A stretch of DNA of 64,000 bases from Paramacrobiotus metropolitanus (taxonomy: Eukaryota > Tardigrada > Eutardigrada > Parachela > Macrobiotidae), in assembly GCF_019649055.1 (NCBI RefSeq), contig NW_026570224.1, positions 2,418,001 to 2,482,000 of the forward strand, read 5' to 3'. The position numbers and the translations under genes were made by a program. Below are positions 22,979 to 35,421 of this stretch, in pieces (the first letter of the stretch is position 1; every line of letters starts with the position of its first letter). The notes under the pieces are model-generated. The model was not told the DNA's origin. It searched no databases and saw only the letters and a list, made by a program, of their open reading frames with translations.

Positions 22979-25900
22979 TTAGACGCCGTTCACTAATTCT
23001 ATTCCCGATCTCGTATCTTGATCCGCCGGATGATACTGCGGCTTGACTCCGTGCTGGTACTGCAGTAATGTCCGCTCCAGGCTGTAACACTCCTTCTGCA
23101 CTGTGGCCAGCTCCAGCCGCATCTGGTGATACTGCATCCGATGGAAATCATCATAATGATGAAAATTGGCCGGCGTTAGTAAATGCAGTTGCAGCCATTC
23201 CACAATTACGGTGTAGGAATTTAGGGTGCTCTCGCTCTGTGCACTGCTTCCGTTTTCAACTTGACTTGGTCGTCTCGCCCGCACAGCCGCTAGTTCCTGT
23301 AAAACCGTTTTTATTTCTTTTCGCGTATTAATAATCAGTAGCGATATGCACTGTAAGCTGTAAGTAGGTTGCAACTCATTACTTATGGATTTGCGTATTT
23401 TACGTGATAAGTTATTTTGTAATATCAATGTAACCAAAGTTATTGTTCCACACTTCACAATGAATATCATGCGCGTAAAGCTTATCCTTTGCAATACTGT
23501 AGACTGGCATTGGTTGAGTATCATTAACGGTAAACAGTAGTAGCAAATGGCAATTATGTGTGAAGTAACGTTAATGATCTAGAGTACGGGTAGTAGTTTT
23601 ACTTCACACCTGCAACCCCGTGACGCAGCTTGCGGAATATGTTATTTTTATGAATCCTAACCCCGTTAGGAAAATAGTTTAAAATAGTAATAGCATACGA
23701 AAAAACATGCGTACCTAAATTATCTTTAATAATATTTCTATAATATAGCGAAAACAAATACATTTATTTTAAGTGCCGCATTTTTTGATAGCATCGACAA
23801 TTAACGATGTGTGAAATTTACCTTTTAGTTGTGAACTAAATGTTTAAATTAAACATGCACTTAATTTATTTGTTCAAAGGTACCGCTAATTCGCTACTGC
23901 TGATTTTTATTTGGAAGCGGTTATTGAGCAGGCGTATCGGATGAACATTGTGTATTTATCCTATGCATGTCGGTATAACAGAAGGCTTAAAATGCTGGAA
24001 CATGCAGTAATGTTGATTTACGCTGTTTGACCATCATCGAGAAGGCAATTTTACAGCTATTTCATACCTGTGAAAGTGATGCTTTTGTTGATATTTCGAA
24101 GCTAAAATCAACATCGCGCTGCTGATAATATTTAACAAAAGGCCCCAGTGTTTCCGGTTTGGATGCCGACGGACTGTTGGTGGGGTGCACCTGCACTCGC
24201 CATGATACGTAACGAGCCATCTCACGGGGGACGTTTTTTACATCACTGTAGAACATCTTCAGTTTCAACAGCTCAGTTTCACCCCTTTCGCAGGCATACG
24301 TCTGTACATGCCATCCTTGCTTATCGCGATCGTAGAAATGGACGGACTGATGCAGTGTTGGTATGATAATTTCGCTGAGCAAATTCGCCGAGAACATTTC
24401 CACTTTGACCTTTACGACGTTGTTTTCAACATAATTCTGCAAAGCTTTATAATTACAAAATCCTTGCTTACCTGAGCATTGTAATGCCCAACAAAAACTG
24501 CACGTAACTACGTTGCTGTTTTCTGCTTTTGGATAAAACAAATGTGGATCACGATGCCAACAAAGTAGAGTACATACTCGTACATGGCCATCACGTTACA
24601 CAATTAAATCAGCATCACAATTTTTTTTTAATACTAAATGAACCGCGGCGATCTCATTAATTATCCAAAATGTGCGCTTACCTCTAGCGCTAGTTTCGCC
24701 ATAATTGATTCTCCTGTCCCACTGAGATCGGAGCGACTATCCAGAATACCGGATAAAAAATGATTCCCGTGTTCGGGTCCAACGGATACTCGAAATCTTG
24801 TCTGGCAGCTATGCTCGAAATGTGTCATTCGGTTCAGCTTCAGTATCGTACCAGAAGGATTCGGCAACAAGACTAAATTCCATTCCAAATTTCCAAAGGC
24901 AAAATAAGCACTTTCCAGCCGTTCTAGAGGACGACCTTTTACTCGAGGTGATACCTTCAAACAAGCGAATGAATGAAATGAATTGCCCAGTTTATAGTGT
25001 CAACAACGTGCCCAATCAGTATCTTCTGCTAGAGTATGAATTATTGCCAATAAAATTTTAATAATCCAGAGTCTGGAATATAACAGAATAAAAGACCTTG
25101 AGAACAGAACAATGATGTAATGTGTTGCTGGTCGTTGCATTTATGTTATTTTAGCTACTCGTAGCTAAACTATTGAAATAACAATTAACGTTCCACTGTA
25201 TGCTCTGGATTGACATGCCAGAGTTTGCACCAACTTGACTCATTCAGTTTATAACGGATACAGATAGACAAGAGAACAAGAAATAAATTATTCCACTGAA
25301 GTATCATGTGTATTCACTTCGCGGCTTTCATAACTATAATTATTATTATTTTAATTATAGCGCATATAAGTATAATGTACATTGATTATATATAGCACAT
25401 TTGCAGTACAGAGGTATCTTTATGATCAGTATTTCGCAAATATTTTATAATTCTGTCTGTCATTTTGAACTGATACAATTTTCAACCAAAAGTATCAATG
25501 AAACACTAAAATTGCTTTCGTATTCGTCTCGGTTGTTGGGTTAGCCTTCTGGCCTCTCCACCGGATATTAAAGCAGTACCTGTATTGCATCTTCATAGAA
25601 ACTTCTGGGATTTCTCAAAATGAGATCAATGATAAATTCTCCTTGATCATCGGTGAATTGTCTCGAAAGTAAATCCGGTATGCCCACAAAATTCGGACTG
25701 GATTGTACCGCACATGCTGCCGTAAAGACGGCATCTTTGGCATTATAAATTTCGTTTCTGCTAAAATGTTCACGGTTGAGTAATACGATAGTGTAATCCA
25801 GTATGCAGGTCACAGCATTGGGACTGGGACTGATGCGCAGATGTAGGGATGCTGACAGGTGATGATCGGTTTTGGTAAATGACAAGAACCATCGCTGGTA

Positions 25901-26267
25901 TCCATACGAAAAATCCTGTAACGGATATCGGCGGATATTCAGCACATGAACACTTTACACAAATCAGACAAGATATTAACAGATATTAACATCTTTGTAT
26001 TAACAGAAAATAGCACGTATGCCATCAACGCTTTTGCTTTTACGTAACTTGCAAGCATTGGAAATCAGTAACGTTTTATGTCTTACTTTACTTTGGACGT
26101 CCTGGACATAATCGCTTAAAATAGTTTTCGGAACAATGAAAGTAAATATCTGAAATATACACATCAATCTGTTACATGATACATTAATTTATGTTAGTCA
26201 TTTTTTATTTTTGCACCTCCGAATGGGCTCTGTCGCGCATCTCCGTGAATCGAGAAAGGGATACCAT
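22979..26267 (-). CDS. Conserved invertebrate protein with two MATH/TRAF-like domains
   Basis: Six phase-0 exons: 26267-26217, 26149-26087, 25915-25580, 24954-24682, 24436-24068 and 23296-22979, about 469 residues. The first domain runs from FTFIVPKTILSDYVQ through DFSYGYQRWFLSF to LNREHFSRNEIY. The second runs from ESAYFAFGNLEWNL through LNRMTHFEHSC to GILDSRSDL. A third beta-rich block contains SVHFYDRDKQGWHV. The C-terminus has a helix rich in charged residues, with EWLQLHLLTPANFHHYDDFHR and YSLERTLLQYQ, which looks like a coiled coil. The W-x-L and aromatic patterns resemble MATH domains. From memory, similar long uncharacterised proteins occur in insects, but I cannot name an ortholog. 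No membrane segment is seen. All-phase-0 introns support the model. An upstream exon (26623-26390 region) is possible but not needed. Confidence 0.6.
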
Positions 26268-27129
26268 CTTTGAAGCTGTTTTTGCTGAAAATAAAAGCGT
26301 ATAATTAACTGCGTGACACGGATACTGTAGTCATGAATCTCATGATCATCAGCTGCTTGACGAACCAAAATTAACTCGAATAAAATTTATTAATTGGATC
26401 TTGTTAATAAATCACAGTATACTACTGAGACGTGACCACGTTGAAGATAACCTTTAATTTCGTTTTTCGTTGTCTCCTTTACGAGCATGTCATTGAACGT
26501 AAGTAACAGTAGACAATAGTCATTGTACTGTGTATGCCTTAATAGTGTGGAAAATACTCCATCTGTGGCAGCGTACAAATGATATAATGACATAAGAAGT
26601 TCGGAACTTTTATAATAGCTCATTTTATTAATCTGAAAACATTTACCATTTACTTAATCTTTCGCTCAGTGTTGGAATGTTACAAGTGACTTGATACGTA
26701 TTACTGCAGGATAACTTACAGTATGGTGTAAGATACTGTATTACAAGTTGTCCAAACGTTGGAAGCGATTCCCACCAATCCTATTAAAGTTGCTGTCAAT
26801 CTTTCTCAAGTGTTGCCTGCGGCTAGGTTAATTACTCTCGTCAACCGCATATTACTGTTAATTTTAAAAATATTAAGGGTAGTTCAGCGAAACTTTAGAA
26901 ATCGATAGCGCAGGAACTCACGTGGGCGTAAATTCCCAGATTCCTGTTCGACGACGCGCGTAATCAGGCACAGTAGTACGCTATCTATTTTTTCTTGTAC
27001 TCAAACTGCATATGGACACCGCCAGTCGGCTTTAAAGGCTATTTTACGCTTCTTTGGCAAAAAGTTAACGAATATATTAGCGAATAACGAAAAACCAGCA
27101 CACATTAACGAATACGTGCTGGTTTTCGA

Positions 27130-27730
27130 TAGCCCACAGCTTTTTTCTCGGCTTTAGTGGATAACTCAGTTGTATATTCAATAAATAAATGCATAAAAAA
27201 AAACCCCTCGAACATACAGTTAAAACCGAAAAGTGCAGTTAAGTCTATGATAAAATGTTGGATGTATAGTATATATCCATTTATTAGATTAAATCCATGA
27301 TCCCGTACTGTTGGATCCATCCTGAGTTTGACGGCTCTGTCCAACTGAGTTGTGCTTCGGAATACACCGGATGTGACATTTTTGCCCTTTATATTGACGA
27401 CGTTGTAAGTGCTAATTAACATTTTTATACGCGTTGATATTAATACTGAAAAATGTTTGCCGGAGAATGTAATCGTATCAAGCACACATATAAAGCCAAA
27501 AAACAATTTACATGCCGACACGAACTTGGCTTTTCTGTACAGCACTTTCACACAGCCTGACAATGGAACGAATTTTTCTACTTATTTGCTTTGCAAGTTT
27601 TTATAAGGCATCGGTTTACAACTCTGTATCGACCCATCGGAAAACAGGATGACCAAGTAACTACAGGATACACACTCCCGGAGATGTGTATTAAAGTGCG
27701 TGGCAGCGCAACTTACTACCATTACAGTAC
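27130..27730 (-). CDS. Possible multi-exon gene, unrecognised
   Basis: Several minus-strand stretches look coding and can be joined by phase. About 27720-27625 contains ECVSCSYLVILFSDGSIQS. About 27545-27500 contains CVKVLYRKAKFVSA. About 27450-27290 contains STTQLDRAVKLRMDPTVRD. No start, stop or family can be fixed. It may be the 3' part of a gene that begins near 28.9 kb. Confidence 0.25.
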
Positions 27731-28081
27731 TTACAAATGATACGATGACTACATGGCAGCTTACTGAAAAGTAGCGGGGCATTAATAATTTACACGATAA
27801 TAAACAATCGTATGAACCGCTCATTAACATTGATGGAGTTATATGTATATGCACGGTTTCAAGAAAAAAAGACACAGCAGAAATTTATTTGCAGCCCATA
27901 CAGATACTGTAATTATTTTTGTGTTGCATTGTATGAATATACAAATTTTGATACACCTAAGTCGAAATTTATCAATATCTTAATTTTCAAATTACTTTTG
28001 CACCTCAACGCAATATCTCTGATACGAAGCTACAGTAATTTTTAACTGCATCTACAGTATGCGTCTGCTGCAGCTACCGTT

Positions 28082-28890
28082 TCGTGGTGAAGATTGTAAT
28101 TATATCCACAATTACAAAAATCCCGCATAGACTGCCTAACGCTATAGAGATTTTAGCTAGTGAATGGCTCGAATGGCACACTTCACTAATTGTAACGTTT
28201 CTGATGACGAAGCCACCAAAGTTATGAAATTTAAACTTCAAATAATTCGAATGTCGAAGAGAAAACAAATATTATATTATGCACAACCATGATAGTCATG
28301 AACTGCATTTGCATACCTGGTATCTTTAGGATTTCCTTACATTCCCAAAAAAACTGGTTCTTGAGAACAGATGAATAAAATCCTTGCAGTTGTACAACTG
28401 AACTTTGTCTCGGTTCGGCAACAAACGCATGCGACAAGAACGTTCCGGTAACAAGAACGTTCTGATAAATGCACGCAACATACGCGCGTCCTGGAATAGG
28501 TAAAGTTTTTTGCGTCTTTCCCGGTTGCCGCGTCAAACCGCTCAACACAAAGAAACGATATCAATCAATTTTCACGGCAAATCAAACGGCGTTAACAGAA
28601 TAAAAAATGGCCCGCGAAATCCCACAGTTGGATACGTCGCGGTTGGTGGCCATAAGAATAGCTGAACACGCTTGTACCGCGGCCGACTTCCTGTTGTAAT
28701 GTACGACAAGGACCACTGCCAGACGATGTACGCGCGCGGCACCCTCGAATGCGACGGAAAAAGGGAATGCCAGACGCGCCGAATGAGGTTGCGCTGGATG
28801 ATGTAGTGAAAAGAAAATAAATTGCAACTAGCCACTAATAAACGCAGGAGTGACTGCAATCTCTGATAGGCAACAATGCCAGTCAGCACT
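28082..28890 (-). CDS. Possible tail-anchored or single-pass membrane protein, unrecognised
   Basis: One open stretch, about 28530-28325, encodes PIPGRAYVACIYQNVLVTG and QFFWECKEILKIP. It can join in phase to a last exon, about 28175-28082, with a membrane segment (ISIALGSLCGIFVIVDIITIF) and a short TTKR tail before a stop. Upstream frames at 28889-28575 compete and I could not choose between them. The family is unknown. Confidence 0.28.
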
Positions 28891-28899
28891 TAAAAAAGT

Positions 28900-31800
28900 G
28901 AGTTACGATCAACTCGAGTAAGTTGACTGTGACAGTTCCGACTTCTGCTTTATACCGGCTATGGTGCCACATCCTTGATGGGGTGAGAATGGGAATAATG
29001 CGGCGGCAGTTCACAGTCGGTATATATGTACAGTACTAGCCCAGTGGATATGGATACACACATTTTACACAAACGGTGTATTGGTTTGTTTACCGGGAGT
29101 CGTTCCGTATTACGCACATCACAATACGACACCTAGAAAAATGTTTTTGCATATTAAAGGTAGTAAATTGTCTACAACCAGTAACATCGTTATAATGCAG
29201 TATTTATCTTTATAGCTTACCAACAGTGTCGTTACGTTATTATTGTTCCACACGTAGTGTAGTTCCACTTTATTTCATATAGTAGTTTTTCCATATTTCA
29301 CACATACGTACGTAAAGACCGAATTGATTTTTTAATATCGGTAAGTAAATGATGTTAATTGTACTTTGCATTAGTACATTGTATTTTAGTTGCTCACAGG
29401 TAATAAATAGGAGCAAAGCAGCGCCCGAAATATAGTAAGAGAAAATTAAAGCTGATTTCTGGACTCGCAGTTACTTTCAAAAAATAAATGGTAGTGTACC
29501 CGCCACGTTGCGTATTCAACCGTACAATACGTTAACCTAACCATCAGTCGTCCCGTTTGATGGTTTGAACAGTGATATTATACTCGTATATGATTATGGT
29601 AGCTTTGCTCATTGAAAGTTTTTGAAATGTTTGGAAAATAACTGCACACAAGCTACGTTATCGGTACTAATTTAGCTTTAAGTCCGTATATTTCACAATC
29701 CGGATAAAGTATACCCATTTTTGGAGGTTTTCCAAAATACAAATTTAAATAAAATTGCAATTTTAAAACTTAACGGTGATTTAAAAAAAAAAACTGTGCT
29801 TACTGTTACTTGCGCTTATTTTTTCTGCATCGCATCTCTGTTCTGCAGGCGCTGCAGTAATGAGCCGACACAGTAGTTTGAAATGTATTAAAGTGGATGG
29901 TGACACAGAACGAAGTAATACAACCGACGTTGTAGTCTAGCAGCATTTCCAGTGCGATTAAAGTCAATAATGTCTACATGGCAAAAAAGTGAGCAGGATA
30001 TTGGTAGTTATTGTGGCGGTCACTGGCACTCATCGCCTTGCGGGCCCATCCAAGAAAACCTAGAAGAAATTAGGATCAAATCGAAGGAGGCAGTCAGCTG
30101 AGAGGCAACATACAATCCCCTTGCAGATTTTCGCACGGAGTGCACTTTGCAGTGCACATGTTCAGTTTGGCGTAAGTAAAAAATAAACTTCCTCGGTCCT
30201 ATAACTAAACAGATTACCGGATTGGCCGGAAGCCCTATGGAAATTTGTTGGCTAAATTTAGGGAGTGATCGGTGATCACACACGGGATTTCCTTATCAAA
30301 TTTGCTTATGGGATGAGTCCGTGCCGAATCATCCATCACTTGTTGACCTTACAGTTGTTGTGGGCACACACGACAGATACTACATAAATTTTTAAAAATA
30401 GTAAAAGCAAAACATGGAAAACCAAAAATCATGGGATGTTGTAGTACGTACTAAATAAACTTTTATCAAGAAAATTTTGTACAGCCTACTACACACCTCG
30501 CAACATTAATGATGTCTGAAATGATCTGGAGCAGTTGATCACGATTTAGATCGATTCATGGGAATCCGCGAGCAGTTCTCCTAACTACTCGCACTCTAAT
30601 TATTCAATTTGTAGAAGCTTGGCGCAACAATTTAATTTTTAAGCGAAAAAGCTTGTGTATACAAAATTAACACTCCGACAAATGTGCGATTGCATTACCA
30701 GCAAACCTAATTTGTGTTTGTTTTTCAAATAAAAAAATATACCAATGCATGGTTCATGTGGTCCGTGAACACGTGCAAAAAGAAAATTGCTTTATTGCGA
30801 TTGTTATCGCATGTTTAGCTTCTGCACGTCCCTTTTCCAAGAAGTGGGAAGAATTTCATCATACGATAAAAATTTCGTGAACAGTTTCTGTTTTCAGTGA
30901 AACTGCTGTAACGATAGCCACTTAACTTGTCGTGTAAATACGGATCATGTATTCATGTGTGTTTGACCTATTCGGGCGTATTGAATCAGTTCTTGACCTT
31001 TTAGTTCAGTTATGCAACAACAGAAAACTTTGACGTGGAGAAAAATTATCATGGAAATTGACAGTCAATTTTTACTATTTGCGCACTTGTTCGTGCAATT
31101 GGTAGAGGGTAATGCAACATCCTATCCAAACTTGCGATAATTCTAGTGGCAGATAAATACAGGTAATAAATGGATATTCGTCGGTACTGAGCATAAGCAA
31201 ACAGATGCAAAAACACTGATCCAAAAACCACATTATACGAAGAATCATCCCGTATTCCCGGGAACACTATGGTAAAACGTTCATCCCAAGAATAACAATC
31301 ATGTGAACCAACACTTCGCGTTTCAGATGGTAAGAGTAATATAGCTCTCGATATGCATTAATGTTTCTCCACTACGCTCGGCTATTCGACGTTAACGACG
31401 GGTTTGACGCAGACCGCGTGGTCATAGCTGACATCGTAAATAAGAAAATAATCAACTATAATTTTCCCACCAAATAACGGATATATTCACGAGCTGTGTG
31501 GCAGAAGGATAATTTATCTTGGAGCACTTTCTGACTTGTGCGAGTGCATGAAAAATTTGTGGCTCCATTAGCGCCGGGATCAGTAGAGGAAAAATCGAAG
31601 TATCGAGTGCATGTGAGCGTACATAAAACCTGTGTTGTCGATCAGAAGGCTGCGTTGACTGGGCTGATGCCTGATTGACTTGTGCACAGATGCAACATCG
31701 CTCAAGAGGACTATTGACTTTTTTGATACCACAACGGTTTTTCAACAGGTAAATGTAAAGAAAAAATGATCAAAAACGCTATTCCGAAAATTCAGTACTT

Positions 31801-32520
31801 CTAGTGCTCTGTATAATGAGAAATGCGGTGATTTTGAGAGAAGGAAAACCTTTATGAGGACAAAAATTACAACTGGTCATTATCATATGCTCCGCAATGA
31901 ACTGAATTTTCTAAATATTCGCACACCTCACAGTCAGATACAACAATTCGATGGTAAATCACCTTAAAAAACAAGTCCACTGTCAAATTTTTAAACTTTT
32001 TCCAACTTAAAAGCACTAAGAAAATACTGTTTGACATTATGGGCTATGGCAAAAATTCTTTTTCAGAAGGCGAGTATGTAATATAAGTCACGAGAACCGA
32101 TGCTAGCGGCAAGGCTTGCTAGCGGCTTGAGAAAACAACAGATGGAAAAGAGCTGTATTTTTTATAACACAATTTGACAACCACATTTATTTCCAAAAGA
32201 GGCGAGAAAATGAAAGGATCTTTTTAAAGTATAACGGACTTAAAAGTGAGATCTTCATAGAAAGGCTGGACACACAGGTGATTCCGGTAAAAATACTGTT
32301 ACATGCAGGACTATGAGAAACTACACACAGGCAAATTTTTGTACTCAACGCTAGTTACAATAAGATATGAAAACTGTTGAAGCATACATAACTAAAAGCC
32401 GATCCAAAAACGCTATAAATCGAACTTTAACGGGCTTAATTTGAGAATACAAAAAACCCTATTTGGAAAATGGGAAAAAGAGATGCAACCACATCCCGTG
32501 CAACAACTACCGGCTGTTTT
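28900..32520. other. Long stretch with no supported gene
   Basis: About 3.6 kb of AT-rich DNA. The most coding-like fragments are minus-strand 31745-31460 (NRCGIKKVNSPLERCC) and a plus-strand segment at about 30110-30156 bounded by good AG and GT signals. Neither can be built into a gene. Confidence 0.35.
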
Positions 32521-34117
32521 TCAGTCTGAAGCTTTTCTGCGTCTTCTTCGTTTCTTGACGGGTTTAGCATCGTCCGTAGGTGGAGGCTTTCGTTTTTTCC
32601 TAGCAGCAGCTCCAGATGCTTTGTTCTTAGTCACTGGACTCGTTTTAGAATCCCGGGTCAATAAATCCAGGAAACGCGATGACTTCCCTTTTTCAGCAAC
32701 TATTCCGTTGGCAGGAAATAACTCTTCAAAAACACCTTCAAGCAGATCACTAAAAACGAGGACGTATATAGATGAGTTAAATTTCAGTCAAAACGGTTAT
32801 GAATTTAATATCGCAATTTTCAAAATAAAGAATAGCCGACAAAAACAGTCGATTAAAATAGTCTTATTAATCACTTTTCCATACAAGTTTTTAATTAGGA
32901 AAAAAAAATCCACAAAAATATAGAGCTAAAGGAAGAAATTCAACGCGTCTATAAAGTAACTCAGCAGATAGCAGGTACAAGAAAATTATGTAATCCAAGA
33001 AAGGTTTCTTGTTTTAAGAAGCGTCATTAACCGCGCTTTACTCCGCAGCAAGCACGGGGTAATTTGTTATAAGACAACCCTACTCGTCAAATGCCGCTCC
33101 TGCAGCGACTTTTTCATGGAGTTTAGGGACCGAAGCGTAAAACTTCATCAGCAGAATCGTCGGCTCCTCGTTGGTGCTTCTATAATTGTCGAAGGAGTCT
33201 TCCATGTCTTTGATGTTTTTCTATAAAAAAAACCCTTAATAAATCCAACGTGATAAAAAAAGACCAAAACCTTGGTATGAAGTGCCGTTGTTATTATTGC
33301 ACCCAATTTTAACCGAAAGAGAGCACATAATACCAGAAAGTTTATTTCCAGTTACAAGGCAGCTGCGCAAGAGAAAATTATAAATAAGTAAATAACCTGG
33401 AGAAACAACAACTATTAGTCCTATAAAAAGATAAAAATAAATCAGTATGTATGAATAATTCGCTTTAAAAAACGGACATTTAAAAAGTAACGCAGAGCAG
33501 AGTTAGAAGAAGATCAAGATGTGCGCTGCATTCAATAATTACCGCAGCAGTACACGATTTATGTACATCCAGGAACTTTCTATATTGTACAGATATATCT
33601 ATAGATACACTATAGAAAGTACATACTTGGTAAATCTTATCCCAATGTGCACCACATTTGGTAGAAGGGGAATAAGAACAGAATTTGTTATAACACCCAA
33701 AGGCAGCAAACTTATCATCACAGTACGTACCTGAGTTTCCAGGACCTTCTGCGTTATGAGTTTAATAACATCGGAGAAGGACGAGGGGATATCGTCCTCG
33801 CTGTCCGATTCGCTCTTCTTCGCCCGCGATTCATCGGGCTGCGGAGGACGCGGTGGCCGTCCTCGACGCCGTCTGCGTCGGCGCACAACGCCTGGCGCTC
33901 TCGCACAGTTAGTGATCTTCTTCCGTGGCTCCTCTTGCGAAAGACGGGATTTATCGGCCTTATCGGCGGCCTGGTTGGGGCTGGTCGACAAACGGCGAGA
34001 AGTTGTCAACACTGGTGGAAGTAGCGTTAGCTGTCGTCGACGTCGTCTGTCCTTCACTTTAAATCCACCAGCACGTCGGAATGTTGGATGAGATGTAGAC
34101 TGAGCTGCTTTGGGCAT
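32521..34117 (-). CDS. Basic nuclear protein of unknown family
   Basis: Three exons, 34117-33731, 33220-33084 and 32749-32521, 250 residues, with consistent phases and good splice sites. Residues 1-115 are strongly basic, with several Arg runs (RRRRRQL, RRRRRRRGRPPRPP; the GRP core resembles an AT-hook), then an acidic patch (SESDSEDD). Residues 120-195 are predicted helical (SDVIKLITQKVLETQ, ILLMKFYASVPKLHEKV, DDDLLEGVFEELFP). The end is again basic (RKKRKPPP, KKRRRRRKASD), a clear nuclear localisation signal. DNA or chromatin binding is inferred from charge. The helical core, flanked by basic tails, could be a protein-protein interaction module. I do not recognise the family. Dense Arg codons make antisense frames open, but those are shadows. 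Confidence 0.6.
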
Positions 34118-35421
34118 ATTGTTTGATAATATGCTTATGCTCCAGATAAGAATGAGGCACTTTGTATGGAGAATGGAGAGTAAGATGCACCGTTACCACA
34201 GCACCACCATAAAGAATCAAGCCTACCATCCTATGGACAGCCGTTTCCAAGTACAGGACTTACTTATTACTCTGCAGCGTAGCACGCTACCATCCGTCCG
34301 CGTGTTCACATCACAGGTTCCACCTCATTACAGTGTCTCACACCATTCACGCCCCAATTACATTTAGTTTTTAACTTGTAGGACTTTTTTTGTCTTGACT
34401 CAAAAGAAAAAATTGAAAATGTGGGTACATATCAATATATCATAACATATGTAATAATTTTTGGAAGTTTTAGTTGGCAGTCCCAGTTTCATTAACTGAC
34501 AATTTCTACCGCCCAAGATGGCAGTAAAGAGTAAATCCACCTTCATGCTAGAGTAGACTCAGTAGAGCTACGTGAATCGACCGCCTACTAAGGACAAAGA
34601 TATAAATTTTGAGTGACCGAAACTCGCGCATGAACATAATTATGTATATAATAAAGCGAAAAATACAAAAAGATCTCCGAAGTGTTATTATTTTAAAAAT
34701 AAAGGAATCCATGTTTGTCCAGTCCGCACCCAAAGCTACACTGAGTCAAATTTTGACGGTTATTGGCCGAAAAGTCGAAAACCCTTCAATGACAAAGCGA
34801 TAAAGAAATTTAAAAAAAAGATAACGTAGGCAAAATATTTAAAGCATTTATTAAAATATTCATCGTACATAATTTTTGTGCATGATGAAGCCGGGAGTAA
34901 GTGAAACACAATTAAACCGTTTTTTAAGTATTTCATCCTGCCGATTCCGCGCACTTTTCTTGCAATGTTAAGAACTTAATAGAGTGGCTTCTACGAGAGG
35001 TTACCGTACAGCAAGCAGATCGTCTTCTGCGGCTGCGTGGGCATCATTTCAGACTGTGGGCTGTTTTTGTGAGTTTGCCGATACCGGAGATTTGTTTCTC
35101 AGCATCGCGAAGCTGCACTTTTACGAGTGCAGCGTTTTGTGCTGATTGAACTTACTTTTTGTTGACTTATGCATCCTGCATACCGTTACTTTAAAGATTC
35201 CAAGTTATAACACCAAAAATAATAAAAAATGGAATAACTTGGACTAATGCAACAGCATACTCATCAAAACAGAAGATTCCAAGCTCAGAAATCACTAACA
35301 TCTAAATCGAAAGAAATTAGTACGCTGTATGCTAGACACGCACAAAGCATTTGTGAAGCAATACAGTTTTTCACGCCATAAAAATCTGATCGTAGTAGTA
35401 CAACAAGGAGAGGAAATTTGC
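34118..35421. other. Intergenic, includes divergent promoters
   Basis: Lies between the minus-strand nuclear protein gene and the first plus-strand cadherin-like gene, so it should hold both promoters. No further gene is seen. Confidence 0.45.

Noticed and set aside
28448-28470. A 22-nt intron joining two frames near 28.46 kb
   Set aside because: Too short to be spliced in any known animal system; left as unresolved.
32441-32923. Plus-strand 160-codon frame
   Set aside because: The minus strand gives an exon with matching phase, a stop and a nuclear localisation signal; the plus frame is its shadow.
33756-34091. Plus-strand 111-codon frame
   Set aside because: Antisense of the Arg-rich first exon of the nuclear protein; no splice context.
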